Shown in pieces: positions 10,265 through 21,253 of a stretch of 25,960 bases of DNA. The notes beneath the pieces were generated by a model, which was given only the letters and a program-made list of their open reading frames with translations, made no database searches and was not told where the DNA came from. Made by a program: the position numbers and the translations under genes. The DNA comes from Priapulus caudatus (lineage: Eukaryota; Priapulida; Priapulimorpha; Priapulimorphida; Priapulidae), in contig NW_014577357.1 of assembly GCF_000485595.1 (NCBI RefSeq), positions 38,538-64,497 of the forward strand, written 5' to 3'. The number at the start of each line of letters is the position of its first letter. The stretch's first letter is position 1.

Positions 10265-10384
10265 TAAGTATGTCACTTTACTACATTGTAATGTGGTAAA
10301 TAGGTAAAATTGTTCATTTTTACAGGATTATGATATGTAGTCTGTAGACTGTAGACTGTAGTCTGTAGACTGTAGACTAGGCTT
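10265..10384 (+). repeat. Direct repeat copy 2 (about 120 bp)
   Basis: Second copy of the 8524-8639 sequence, with an enlarged CTGTAGACTGTAG array before GACTAGGCTT. Before the hAT insertion the two copies were about 50 bp apart. Confidence 0.85.
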
Positions 10385-10595
10385 GCAGATCGGTCGCTAA
10401 TCAACAATCGTATCTTTCAAATGTTAAAATTAGTCATTTATGTGATTTATTATTGTTATCACTGTTACTAATTTAGAACAATTAAGATGCTAGTATTATC
10501 AAATGCTCATGCTACAATCAATATAGAATCATTTACTGCACGGAAAAACAGGCAATTATTCTTTTGTTACAATACAGGGAGCCATATTATAGGCC

Positions 10596-10795
10596 ATGGC
10601 TCTGCCGACCCTTTCATCATTTTGGGCTGCCCCACTTGTGAGGCACAACGTGAACGAGAGGCTGCTTGTCCAGAGACGGGAGCATCAAGCTAACCAGCGA
10701 GAGTGTTGGGATAAACACCTTGGCTATTTTCAGCGGCATGATATCATCACAGCTAAACAAAACCAATGGCTTTCAGATCGCTGCTATAGGGAAAG
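10596..10795 (+). CDS. TCHP: TCHP exon 1: N-terminal conserved block
   Basis: The ATG has G at +4, and an in-frame TAG lies six bases upstream. The frame encodes MALPTLSSFW, then QRREHQANQRECWDKHLGYF and CYRE, matching the trichoplein N-terminus including its arrangement of W and YF positions. The donor AG|GTACCA is phase 2 and joins to C|ATG of exon 2, giving CYRESMEAY against human SYQRSMHAY. A possible 5'UTR acceptor (ACAATACAG) lies just upstream at about 10577. Confidence 0.92.
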
Positions 10796-13700
10796 GTACC
10801 AAACACAGGAACATGGGCCGTTACAATAATGTATTAATGATATGATTTTAAATGCAATGCACATATTGTATTTGATATCAAAACCATACATAAAGTGTAT
10901 GTACTCTCTATCACTTAATTATTATACGTAAATGTTGTGATATGTCTTTTATGTTGTAAATACATGCAACTGTATATATAAACTTGGAGAAAGATGAGAT
11001 TTCTTTATCTTTCTGTGAATCTGTGTATAGAAGCGTCTATGTCGTAAGACTGTGTGTTGGGAAAGAGCATTTGAACGACATTTACGTGGTCTTATTAGGT
11101 GGTAGAGAGCACATAAACAAGATTTTGATATGAAATGGCCCAAGTGCCTATGGCAACAAATATCATAGTGTAGCGTAATTTCAAATATCATATACCTAAA
11201 GTAATAAATGGTGACTATGGTGGTACTGTACGTTATTTTTTCCATGTTAGATTTGTAAATGCATCACTTTGTTATTCTATTTATGTTTACTATACATGAT
11301 CTAAAAAGAATGCATTTGTTTGTTTATTATTTCTTGGAGAACAGCAGAATAGACCGTCCTCTCTGATGAGGAGTTAAGAACATAATTTTAAGTAATTTTA
11401 AAGCAAAATGTAGGAATGTGTGCAGTGAGTTGGATATTGTTGGCGGGTGTAATACTTGCATTAAACTAGAGTGAATGTTGAAGTGTTACAGTAATCTCTC
11501 TCCTTAGCATGGAAGCTTATTCGGATTCAAAGGAGCCAGAAAAGAAGGCACATAATCTGGCAGAGAGAAGGAGGAAACTAGCTTCAATGCTGCAAGCAGA
11601 CAATGACCAATACGAGGTATTTGTAATTATTTATCCAGATTAAATCAGTCAAAAATGAAATCAGTTACACAGATATTATTGTATACTCTCTGCCTTTCTA
11701 TCTGATGCATCATCTAAGGTTTTTTTCTTCTAAAACCAGAGTACATTAGTAACTGTAAAAATTGAACCAAAGTGTCAAACACTACACGTGCAATTAATAA
11801 TTACCCGACTTATTGATTTTTATCATGACTCATCATTGATATTGATATATATATTATTCATTACTTACCAGCTGGTGTCACTTAATAAGGATTATTATTA
11901 ATGTGAACATATGTGCACTTATGAAGGATAATATCAGGAGTTAATAATGACAAAGGAGTAAGACACCGATTTGGTACTGGTTTCACTACATTTTTGTCGT
12001 ACGAGTTCGATGTGAATAAAAATACAAATGCAGGGTCTCCAACCATTCCGCATTCTGCGGAATCATTACGATTTCTAGGCTTAACCTCCGCATTCCGCAG
12101 CGGCAAGGTTATATTCCGCATTTCAGTTGCACTGTATAAAATTTGCACTGATTGTTCGCATTGTTCGCTTGGACACATTGTATTTTTTTCAGCCGGTGCC
12201 TGGCACTGGCCACACGCTTGTCGTTTCTTGGAAATGAACACTCTGCCATTACCTTAGTTTTGCACCTCCCCTACCATCGCTCAGTGTTATAATGTGTTTC
12301 TATATGCATTTTGTATCTGGCATGTCTACGGTAAATGGAACAGCCTAGTCAGACAGGCGCTGTCTACAAGGTGTCGCGTAGTTTGTCTGCTAATCAGATT
12401 AACACGTGGGGAGAATGGCGTCCACATTGCCATCCAAAAAACCCCGACTTTCACAGAAATTCAGGAACGAATATACACAGGTGTGGCCTGTACTTGTGAA
12501 GTCGAAACTCAGTGTTAATCATGGCTATTGCATGTTATGTAAGATAGACTTTCTAGTGGGGCACGGAGGAAAGAGTGACTGCCAGAGGCATATTGACTCT
12601 CAAAAGCATAAGTGCTATGCGGGTGCAGTGGAATCTACACCCAATATCTCAAGCTTCTTTTCAGCAGATAGCGAATTGTCTGTCATTGACGCAGAAGTGA
12701 GATTTACGGATCAATAAAAAAATACTTTGAACCTATCATGTTTCCTTGAAATATTAATTAGTAATTTGCAATAAATATTTAATCCTATATTTTAATGGAG
12801 CCATTTCCTCTTCGAGTTCTGAAAATACCAGTTCATGTTAGATTTCATTTGGATACTAAATACACGTATTATTAAAAATGAGGTGTGGTGGATTGGGTTT
12901 TGAAAAATAACTTGTAGGGTTGAGTCTAGGGTTGAGATAGTGTCATCAGACATGAGAATATGGCCCACAGTATAACTCAGATTGCAGGAAAATGGCTTAA
13001 ATATTTCAAAATTTTCAGAGACCCCCATCCCCCCCTAGCGCTGGCATGCCTACGGCACGCGGGCCTGCCTGCGGAAGCCAAAGTTCATTTCGCCCCCCCC
13101 CCGTCCATCAATTTCATGCCGCATTTGGAGTTCACAAGGTTGGAGACCCTGCAAATGTACACAAACATGAGCTTCTTTTGTTCACTGGTCCTTATTCTAT
13201 CTTGCGGTAGTATTACAAACCGCGTAGCTTCCTTCGTTTTGACATAAATCGTACTTTTGCACGACATGGTTTTCACGTTATTGACCGTCCTCTGGCGAGG
13301 CCAAGCGGTAAATTTGCACACACAGCAACTGGAATGAGGCGCGGCAGGGCTTTTAGGCCATAGTCTAGCCAAGTGCAGAAAATGCGCTTAGAAATTAAGT
13401 TACGTTGCACCCATGCTGGGTTTAAAGATTAAAACTATTTTACATTGAAACTATAGTTAGAATTCCTTGTTGTTATGGTTGAATCCCGCAGTTTTTTTAA
13501 ATAAACGCTGCGCTGGTAAAATATCTGAACTACTTCACCCGCGGAGGAATGATGTGTATGCATCTTAGCGAGTAAATTGACGCTCCAGCCGATTGTAGCT
13601 TTTCGCACATGTGTTTTGCATAGCAACCGTTAGCTCTAGTAACTATAGCCCACGTACAGTTGCCGCTGGCGCTGCCTGAGGCGATCCCTGCCTCGCCTCA

Positions 13701-16700
13701 TTCCAGTTGCTGTGTGTGCGAATTTACCGCTTGGCCTCGCCAGAGGACGGTCAAGAACGTGAAAACCATGTTGTGCAAAAGTACGATTTATGTCAAAACG
13801 AAGGAAGCTACGCGGTTTGTAATACTACCGGAAGATAGAATAAGGACCAGTGAACAAAAGAAGCTCATGTTTGTATACATTTGTATTTTTAGTCACATCG
13901 AACTCGTACGACAAAAATGTAGTGAAATCAGTACCAAATCGGTGTCTTACTCCTTTGTCATTACAAGCAAAGATATAGCGCCCCCTATTTTCAGGCAAAT
14001 CTTTACCTTTTTTTTTTTTTTTTTTTTTTTTTAAGCCTTTTTTACGGTTTTCAATCGAGTATAGTTTAGAACCCGTCCCGTGTATTCATCGATCTCTTCT
14101 GTGAATTTGGCGCTATTTGGATCCAAACTGACGTAGTCTTTCATTAACATACATACATACAACATTCGCCAAATTATAGTAAGATTAACTCCTGATAATA
14201 TATGTGAATATGTGTGTTCATGGTATTGATAGTATTAGGATCAGCACTTTGGTTCTGCGTGCTTTTTAGCAAAGAATGATCGTATAGATGCAGGTTAGTC
14301 TCACGTAAAATGAACTCTACTCATGCATTGAAACTTGCACTATTATACCTCTCTTAGATGAAGAAGGATTTGCAAATCAAATTTCTGCTAGAGCATCGAT
14401 GGCTATGGTATACACTGGTACTCCTAGATGTACATGAATGAGCACAATTGGTTCTCTGACTGTGATTATTGTGCAAAAGGTTGAAATCAAAGCTGCCATA
14501 GAGATGAAACAGTCTAACAATGGGAATGCTAATCAGATGAAGACTAAGGCAGACATCCTTCGACGAAAACGAGAAGAAGAGCGAAAAAAGGTAATGTAGG
14601 TGTAAAAAGATCTGTACGTTCTTGCTTGCAGAGTACTCTATCATTGTCGTCTGCATTTAGTGTTAGAGACATACGAACGTCTGCGAATGTACGTGGGTCG
14701 TCTTTTTCGCAGATAGCAGATGATCGTCAGTGTGATATGTGGCGCAGGAACAGTCACAATTTGCGGAGCATGGAGTCGGAAAAACACCGGGACAGCGTGG
14801 TGCAGAGCTGGAAGGGGCAAATCACGGAGAAGCAGGAGGTACAGCTTGTGCATGTGTTGTGTGGTCGAAACGGCAAGAAACCTCCTGTCTGTGTTTCATG
14901 TTTATGTGTGATTAAATAGTGTTGTGTCAAAATTCGTAAATTTAGTTGCACTTTTAAAGGCATATGATCAGCCGTGTTTTTTTCCTGTAGCAGATTTTGT
15001 GATGGATTCTCATGTAAACGTTTTATTTTGTTTCCATTTAGCAACTAGCTACAAAGCAACAGGAGGAGAAGGTTTACGAAGACGAACTCAAAAGACAAGT
15101 GGAGGAAGATGAGAAGAAACTCAGAGCAGACTCTGCAAAGAAGAAGAAAGAGAAACTCCAGATTAAGAAGATCTTGGAGCAACAAATGCGGGAACTCCGT
15201 ATAAAGGAGGATGAGGTAACCAAGCCTTTTATTATTATACCCCCACCAACGAAGTTGGGGTGGGTATACTGGAATCACCCGGTCTGTCTGTCTGTCCGAC
15301 ACCAACCTTGTTATTATTAAATCTTTATTGCATGTAATTCAAATACAAGTACATGTACTGAAGACAGTCTTTTTCACGGAGAAAGCAATAGTGTTGAGCA
15401 GTGTTGTTGTGCTTGTTAGACCTGTTGCAAATAGTTGAGTGTGGAGAGTGAAAAATGGTCATTACTTTGAGTCGTACTCGTGGCACATTCATACCTCATT
15501 TGTACATCTTGCACCGCAGGCAGAAGATTTGCGTAGAAAACACGAGAGATTGCTGCAGGATAAGTGGCAGCTGGAGCAGATGGAAGAGGAGCGTCAAGAG
15601 TTGGACGAGAAGAGAGAAAGACTTACATTCGGGTAAGCATTTTTCACGATTCTACATTTTATCATTAAATGTTAGTATTTTTAATCGTTTTCTTCAACTT
15701 TCAGATGTTTATAAGTGATATTGAATGTTTAATAAACAGCATGAATTGTCCTTGGCATTGATGTTTAGTGTTTTGTAAATGCAGGAAGGTACTTTTACGT
15801 CAACACAAGGCAGCACTGAGGCGAAAATCCAAACAAGTTCAAGAGGAGTTGGTATGTGATCTTTTTTTCGACAGATGATCTCTATCCTGCTCGGTATCAG
15901 CGTACCACGTTGTTATTATATTTTCTAACAATAAATGGCGATGATCGTGTAAACATCTACATGAAGTATGTGTGATTTTTCAAGTGGCCATCTTTATTCG
16001 AGCAATAAGAGTTTAGTTCAGTGTTATTGTTGTGTTGTTTCATTAGTTGGTGTTTACCTATAACGACCTCATCTCCAGTTTTATACATCTCAGCTCTGTT
16101 TAATGCATACAGGAGTTGGACCGTCAGATCCTCGAAACGCTGAGCAAAGTTGACGAGGAGGAAACGGAGAGGAAGCAAGCAATGAGGAGGGAAGCCGAGA
16201 TAGATGCATCGTGGATGCAGAAGGTAGCTGTCTTCTCACGCGTACACACACTGGCACGAGCAATCGCATGCTAGCTGCAGTGTGCGGGAAAATGTGCGGA
16301 AAAAATTCGTTCGTTGATCAATCGCAGTCGCATCGTTTCAGAGAGTCCGCCGCGTGGCATCTACACGTGGATCTGTTGTCGGGCGACTAGCCTGACGAGT
16401 CGATAACGAGACTCGTTAACTTTGATCATCTTTCAGGTAGTTGAGGATCAGCTTGAGTTGGAGAGACAGCGCGAAGAAGAGTTGGACATCTTATACGAGT
16501 GAGACACATTAAAATTTGTTTATCACGAATTCCGTATATTTCGTTGGCATTTTGTTGATTCGTAGCGATTCTAGGCACAGTTTCGACATGCACAATATAA
16601 TTTACATATGCATCTGGCTTGTTTGACAGGTAGTTCTAGCCAGTCAGTGTAGAATGTTGTGAGAGCAATCGGTTTGTAACAAAGTTTCACAAAGCTCGAC

Positions 16701-18349
16701 GTTTTTGCATACAAACTGGGCAAGATTAACTGCCCTAGCAAGGAATTTCCAAGGGGACACGGTTATCTCTCTCGGGCCCATAGATCGGTTGAGCAATCTG
16801 TGGAACGGAAGCAGCTGTTGATTGAAGATACTGTTTCTCCACAAGCGACGGCATCGACCAACGACAAACGCCGTCGGTCGCGCTAGTTACCGTGAACGTG
16901 TTTGGAGAGCGCGACTGTAGGGAACGACTCGTCGCTCACGCGGCTTGTGCTTACAGGCAGGAAGCGGCGCACATGTGGGACAAGAGAGAGGCAGAGTGGG
17001 CGAAGGAGAGCCAAGCGAGGAAGCTGCTGATGTGCGATGTTCTGCTTGGGAGGGCCGAGCAGATACGGGAGCGCATGCGTGAGTACGAGCGACGGTCGCG
17101 TTTGTCGTACGCTGCCGTTTGCCATTTTCTATACGTGAGTTTTCTATGTACGGGAGGGACAGAGGGGCAGGTAGAGAGATTAGGCCACAAATAAAAAAAT
17201 CTTTGTTTGCTCTCACCCGACCCAGGCAGAAAAGTTTGGGTAGGTAGGTTGGCTTCTTTTCTTTTTAATGGGTCTTTTTATAAATTCAGCATGGTGTCTA
17301 CATGCTCGGGTGTGCTTGTGTGGAGATACCTTTTATAGTGAATGTTTGTTTTGCTTGGTACATATAATGTATTGCCTACAGATTTATATAATGCACAGTG
17401 ATACAATATTTTTTTCGAGTCTGCCGCTTTTTGGCGGGTCGGTCGGGTGAGGGCAAACAAACAATATTTTTATTATGGCTTTAGCTTGTCTGTACCATCG
17501 TACTGTTTTATGTCGGTAGAGATCAACCAGCAGCTCCAACAGGTGGCAGCACTGAGGCAGGAAGAACTGGTCAGAGAGATGCATGAGTCAGAGAATGATT
17601 CGCGAAAAATCACGGAACTTGAACAGAAAAAGAAGGAGAGACAGCGGGCGCTTTTAGATGACCAGGTAATGAAAGATTTTTGCACGCGGTAACCAGATCC
17701 GAGTATAGCCGTATGCGGTTTGTATGTATTCTGTGGTAATGACGTGTTGCCACGAAATAATAACGGTCGTGCGTGACCACGGCGCTGCCTGCTAGAAATG
17801 CCACACATCCTCTCTATGTCACTTGTTTCATTCAACGTTCATGGTCATCAACAGCTTTATAAATGCCACCCTATGAATGCCAGCCTACTGCGTAGTGAAT
17901 CGTGGGCATTGCAAATGCCAGCCTTTTGTGTAATACTTGTTAATGGAGAGGCTGCGGAGATGGTTGAGAGTACCGTCGTGACGCCGTCATTAACTAATGA
18001 GGTTTCGCTCATCAGATAACTGAATGCTGCTGTCATGCGGCATGCCTGTGCAGCACCCACTCTCGCGGCCTTTTCCTATGTCACGCAGACGCCTGGCTGT
18101 ATTTTCTACTAAGCCGCGTTCAGCATGAACTGTACTCGGTGGCCTCGTGTGCGCTTTCTTGCGCTGGGATCGTTACCTCGTAGACTCGAGTGCTGGAACA
18201 TTTGGTACGCGAGAGACAGAGGACAAGACAAATAATTTTGCGAGTCACAGTGGAAATATCGCGGAATCTTTGTACACGCACGGAAGAGTTTGCAGACACG
18301 TGCAGGTTTGAGCCAGTATACGGATGGACGATGAGACTAGGAGTGCGAG

Positions 18350-18398
<49 letters not shown>

Positions 18399-20619
18399 CG
18401 TGTGCGTGTGTGTGTGCAGTAATCGATGTGAGATCGGAGTGGCGAGTAAAGGATAGCCGTCTTTTAATTGCGGACGCGCATTCTTGTCATCTCAACGACG
18501 TGTCGAATCGTGTGGTGCATGCGCGCGTGCTGTGCGTGCGTGCGTGCTGCGCGTGCTGTGCGTGCGTGCGTGTTGTGTGTGGTGCATGTGCGTGAGGCGC
18601 GCACGCACGCACGCACGCGCAAATGCGTATAAGCATCCTACCCACGCAGACATCACGCAACTATGGCTGGACACTTTCACGCCATTAGAGATCATACACC
18701 GCGTCGTCAGCCACCCGCAGCCACCTCATATCTACACGCAGCCATCAAAAGCCCGAGCTCACGCCTCCCCCTCACTGCGTCCATCTATCAGCCTCACGTT
18801 ACTCACAGCGAGCAATATCTAACCGACTGGTTTACTAGTACAGTCGTAAACTACCCTCGGATTGCAATTATCGTGCACACAAACCCTATATAGCGATTAA
18901 TTAAAACATATAATTGCTCCGTCGGTGCTGGATATGCCCGAAATGCCTGGTTCAGTAATCAAAAAGAAGCATACCTGCCTTCAGCTGCTGTGCGAATAAG
19001 TGATGGACAGAAGTGTCCAGGGGTGTCTGAGTGGTCCAGGGGTGTCTGTGTTGGTTCATGAGTGTCTGTGTTGGTTCAGGAGTCTGAGGTGAAGGAAGGC
19101 GCAGGGGTTTGCTGTTCAATTGCATCTACGGTTACACGAGGCTCACAGTTGCTAGCTGTAGCTTTACAGAGGTCTACTAGGATTTGCGCAGAGAATAATA
19201 GTAGGGGCAGGTTTGAGCTTCATGTGTGACAGTGACTCACCCAGTTCTTATATACCAAGCATAAAAGCGGGTGAAATATGAATTGATAATAAGATGTACG
19301 GTGCAGAGACAGGGTTAGAGTTGCGGATGGGATAGGATAGGGAACGTTGACGAATGAATGCAATAAAGTAATGATGGTAATAATTATCAGTTGTTGAGTA
19401 AATAAAGGATTTATTGATACGGATTTTCTATTATACACGTATTTATTACCAATAGTATTGATATCATTGATGCGAGGGTGCGCGATAGGGATGGTTCGCC
19501 CATTAAATCCCTTACGACGTCAAAAGGAAACGGTGAACATGAATTATTTTCATAACGCAACACACGATGCATTTGATTCGCACGCGTTAAAGGAGCTATA
19601 GTACGTGTTATAAAGGGTAAAACTGACCATCGTGGAGAGAGAGAGAGAGGTTGAGAAAGATATAGACAGATAAGTAGAGTGGTTCCAGTGTTATTGGGCC
19701 TCGGACGGCACATCGCTTAACTGAATTATGCAATACTACTCTAAACATAAAATCAAACTGACAGCTCTCGGCTTATGCTCAGTGGATTCTGAACATAATG
19801 AATTCACAATCATTTTAAGAGCTAAAATTGATGCGTGTTAAACGCTGTGTGTATTGTAAAGTGCGTGTTGTGTACAAACGGTTGCGCAAGGTAAAAGTAG
19901 ACATGCATGTGTCACTGGAAGTCTGTTTACAGCTTATTTGGGACCACTGTTTAATCAGGTCATTTTCATGGTTGCCAACTTATCCGGATCAAGCAGGAAC
20001 CACAGTACCTAGTACTCAGTACCAACCTCACAGTTATAATTCTGCCATGGATGAGCTATTCTACGCAGAGATAACAACTTTGCTGCAAGCAAACACAAGC
20101 CCGCGGTTGTCGTGAAACAGTATATTATTAATTCATAGTCTGCAGCCTATGCTACGTGCAATGAAATCTTTATTGTTGGGTTAGCACTGAGCAATGCTTA
20201 CACAATGTCAGACTTGCCGCTTCTGTCAGCTTTCGTGCAGGCGCGGTCCGTGCCGTCTCATATAAATATATATAAAGCATGAATACGAGCGGCCTGAATA
20301 CTAGTTTTTCACTTGAGTATTCTTGCGCAATGCGTTTCTTCTTGTGCAAGAACGCTCGGGGAATAGCATCGGAGAATATCACCTGTGAGGTGTTTTCACT
20401 ACTCAAGCGTACTGACTCCTCTACATTGTGCTGCGCGTTTGTGTGACCTCTCCTTTACTGTCTCTCTCTCTGTAGCAAAAGGAAAACGAGCAGGTGAGAC
20501 GTCGAAGCCAGCTTATGAGTGCGAAGCTGGAGGAGGCTGCGAAGAAGAGGGAGGATGAGGATGCTCAGCTTCTTCAGTGGGAAGAGGATCGGTTCAATGC
20601 GTCTAATTATCAGCCCAAG
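10596..20619 (+). CDS. TCHP: TCHP, trichoplein (12 exons found, terminal exon not found)
   Basis: Exons: 10596-10795, 11508-11616, 14480-14590, 14713-14838, 15042-15215, 15520-15632, 15785-15851, 16113-16223, 16437-16498, 16957-17078, 17520-17665, 20476-20619. All are GT-AG, phases agree, and they join to 495 codons; human TCHP has 498. The N-terminus MALPTLSSFW is nearly identical to vertebrate trichoplein. Further matches include MWDKREAEWAKE (about 363-374), WQLEQMEEERQE (about 256-267) and NYQPK at the end. The product is almost entirely charged alpha-helical coiled coil, with the trichohyalin/plectin homology region from about 241 onward. Family knowledge: trichoplein sits at centrioles, binds Aurora A, ninein and Odf2, restrains cilium assembly, and binds keratin filaments in vertebrates. 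In an invertebrate the centriolar role is the likelier one. The start is supported by an in-frame TAG at 10590-10592. The short C-terminal tail (human about ten residues) is missing. Confidence 0.93.
12031..13151. mobile_element. hAT element 2 (1121 bp, internally deleted)
   Basis: Perfect 14-bp terminal inverted repeats CAGGGTCTCCAACC / GGTTGGAGACCCTG bound it, a typical CAGGG-type hAT terminus. The flanks repeat CAAATG (12025-12030 and 13152-13157). The opposite foldback arm shows the uninterrupted site (AATACAAATGTATACAAAC on the minus strand near 13890), giving direct proof of insertion and its limits. The duplication is 6 bp here, shorter than the usual 8 bp of hAT. Inside is a broken transposase-related reading frame. 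Confidence 0.85.
12406..12717 (+). pseudogene. N-terminal fragment of a hAT-type transposase (BED/TTF-like zinc finger)
   Basis: The frame encodes KKPRLSQKFRNEY, then W at the core, and a C-x2-C ... H-x5-H motif (CMLCKIDF ... RHIDSQKH), as seen at the N-terminus of hAT-derived proteins such as the ZBED and ZNF862-like families. It ends after VIDAEVRFTDQ with TAA, where related full-length proteins continue into the catalytic and dimerisation regions. None of the catalytic region is seen in the remaining 434 bp of the element. The likely start is ATG at 12415; the frame is also open from 12406. It cannot be an active transposase, though it could still be a DNA-binding remnant. Confidence 0.7.
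13964..14184. repeat. 221-bp segment with poly-T present in only one foldback arm
   Basis: The right arm of foldback 3 departs from the left arm after GTCATTA and rejoins at TTAACTCCTGAT. The segment begins CAAGCAAAGATATAGCGCCC, includes a run of about 24 T (about 14009-14032), and ends CCAAATTATAGTAAGA. The A-rich tail on the minus strand suggests a short retroposon, but no tRNA-like promoter boxes were recognised. A deletion from the left arm is the alternative. Confidence 0.5.
15231..15305 (+). repeat. Hairpin-headed dispersed repeat fragment (TCHP intron 5)
   Basis: ATACCCCCACC and GGGGTGGGTAT form a near-perfect hairpin, followed by TACTGGAATCACCCGG and a GTCTGTCTGTCTGTC run. This layout looks like the end of a dispersed repeat family. 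It starts only about 15 bp after the exon 5 donor. Confidence 0.45.
17197..17467. mobile_element. MITE-like element (about 270 bp, TCHP intron 10)
   Basis: Terminal inverted repeats of about 26 bp: left TTTGTTTGCTCTCACCCGAC (17203-17222), right inverse GGTCGGGTGAGGGCAAACAA (17441-17460), with a few mismatches. The interior has no coding signal. It fills most of the 441-bp intron. Confidence 0.7.
18347..18418 (+). repeat. (GT)n microsatellite (TCHP intron 11)
   Basis: A nearly pure GT run of about 70 bp, with GTATGCGTGTGCG interruptions toward its end. The Cys/Val-rich open frames across it are artefacts of the repeat. Confidence 0.95.
18516..18626. repeat. Alternating GC/GT tract with inverted halves (Z-DNA prone)
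   Basis: GCATGCGCGCGTGC and repeated GTGCGTGCGTGC words are followed by GCGCGCACGCACGCACGCAC. Purine and pyrimidine alternate through most of it, and the two halves are complementary. Confidence 0.8.
19012..19085 (+). repeat. Short tandem repeat, about 24-bp units (TCHP intron 11)
   Basis: Units built on GTGTCTGTGTTGGTTCA and GTCCAGGGGTGTCTG recur about three times with substitutions. Confidence 0.6.
20476..20619 (+). CDS. TCHP: TCHP exon 12: last exon recognised
   Basis: After a pyrimidine-rich acceptor (CTCTCTCTCTGTAG) the exon encodes QKENEQVRRR through QWEEDRFNASNYQPK. It ends at AAG|GTGTGT, phase 0. Human trichoplein continues PYGHPKIAWN after YRPK. Reading through the donor gives a low-complexity tail (poly-N, poly-I) ending near 20791, which is unlikely to be native. 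A minor alternative is splicing to 21079, after a long CT tract, which would add only ACTG before a stop. Confidence 0.88.
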
Positions 20620-20743
20620 GTGTGTACTTCACAGTATGCTATTAGTAGGGCTCTTAAAAGCTGTATTGATTCCACTACTTATTCCATTGCTGCAGTTGTT
20701 GCTGTTGCTGCTGCTACTGGTACTGCGGCAGCTACTACCACTA

Positions 20744-20745
20744 CC

Positions 20746-20784
<39 letters not shown>
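20744..20784. repeat. (AAT)n/(ATT)n palindromic trinucleotide repeat
   Basis: AATAATAATAAT runs directly into ATTATTATTATT, a self-complementary trinucleotide tract. Confidence 0.85.
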
Positions 20785-20785
<1 letters not shown>

Positions 20786-20856
20786 GCTGTTAATTTAATT
20801 GTTGTCATTATTACTGATTAGTGTTGACAATTGACTGCTGGTGGACTGGTGAGAAT

Positions 20857-21078
20857 TGAGAGAGAGAGTGAGAGTGAGAGAGAGAGAGAAAATCTATCTT
20901 TCTCTCACTCTTTCCCTATCTCTCTCTCTCTCTTTCTCGTTACCGAACTATCCGTTTCCTCAATTTCCTGGTTTGCATACTCTCTCACTCCCTGTCTCTC
21001 TTTCTCTCTCGTCTCTCTCTTCCTCTCGTCTCCTCTTCTCTCCTCTCTCTCGTCTGCTCTCTCTCTCCCTCTCTCAGG
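20857..21078. repeat. (GA)n tract followed by a long (CT)n tract
   Basis: A GAGAGAGTGAGAG stretch (about 20857-20889) is followed by about 180 bp of CTCTCTC with TCTTTC and CTCGT interruptions, ending CTCTCAG at 21072-21078. The two parts can pair as a hairpin. The CT part ends in a formal splice acceptor, but the sequence after it does not look like trichoplein. Confidence 0.85.
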
Positions 21079-21253
21079 CGTGTACAGGTTGAACATTGGT
21101 GGGGGCGGTCAACCGAATGCCAAAGTTCGTAGCATTCTGGAAGGGGGGTCTGTCAAAAATTTGAAATTAGACGCGCCAGGTTGGCTTAGAATGACGTTTT
21201 CTGCGCGAGCAGGAGGTCCGGACCCCCTTGACGGCGCCCCCCCCCCCCGGTAG
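21079..21253. repeat. Relic of a G/C-run dispersed repeat
   Basis: GGTGGGGGCGGTC, GGAAGGGGGGTCTG, AAATTTGAAATTAGACGC and GACGGCGCCCCCCCCC occur in a pattern reminiscent of a dispersed non-coding repeat common in invertebrate genomes. I cannot assign a family from sequence alone. A similar C-run patch occurs inside hAT element 2 near 13020-13105. Confidence 0.35.

Larger units (their letters stand above)
11905..14230. mobile_element. Foldback element 3 with nested insertions (TCHP intron 2)
   Basis: Left arm (about 11935-12030 plus 13152-13349) pairs with right arm (about 13686-13963 plus about 14185-14200), with a spacer at 13350-13685. The arms are broken by different inserts: hAT element 2 in the left arm, and a 221-bp segment ending in a long poly-T (13964-14184) in the right arm or lost from the left. 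Similarity fades outward to about 11905 and 14230. Both arms keep the same open frame (13085-13372 minus, 13660-14034 plus), which I do not recognise. Confidence 0.8.

Noticed and set aside
18190-18822. Cys/Val-rich and Arg/Ala-rich open frames
   Set aside because: They arise from the GT and GC/GT microsatellites in TCHP intron 11.
19481-19510. tRNA-like B-box word GGATGGTTCGCCC
   Set aside because: No matching A box or cloverleaf could be drawn around it.
21079-21093. Short terminal exon of TCHP after the CT tract
   Set aside because: The acceptor is good and the phase fits, but it would add only ACTG before a stop, unlike the conserved trichoplein tail. It is kept as an alternative, not a call.
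20831-21253. 140-codon open frame
   Set aside because: It spans the GA/CT tract and a relic repeat and has no recognisable protein features.
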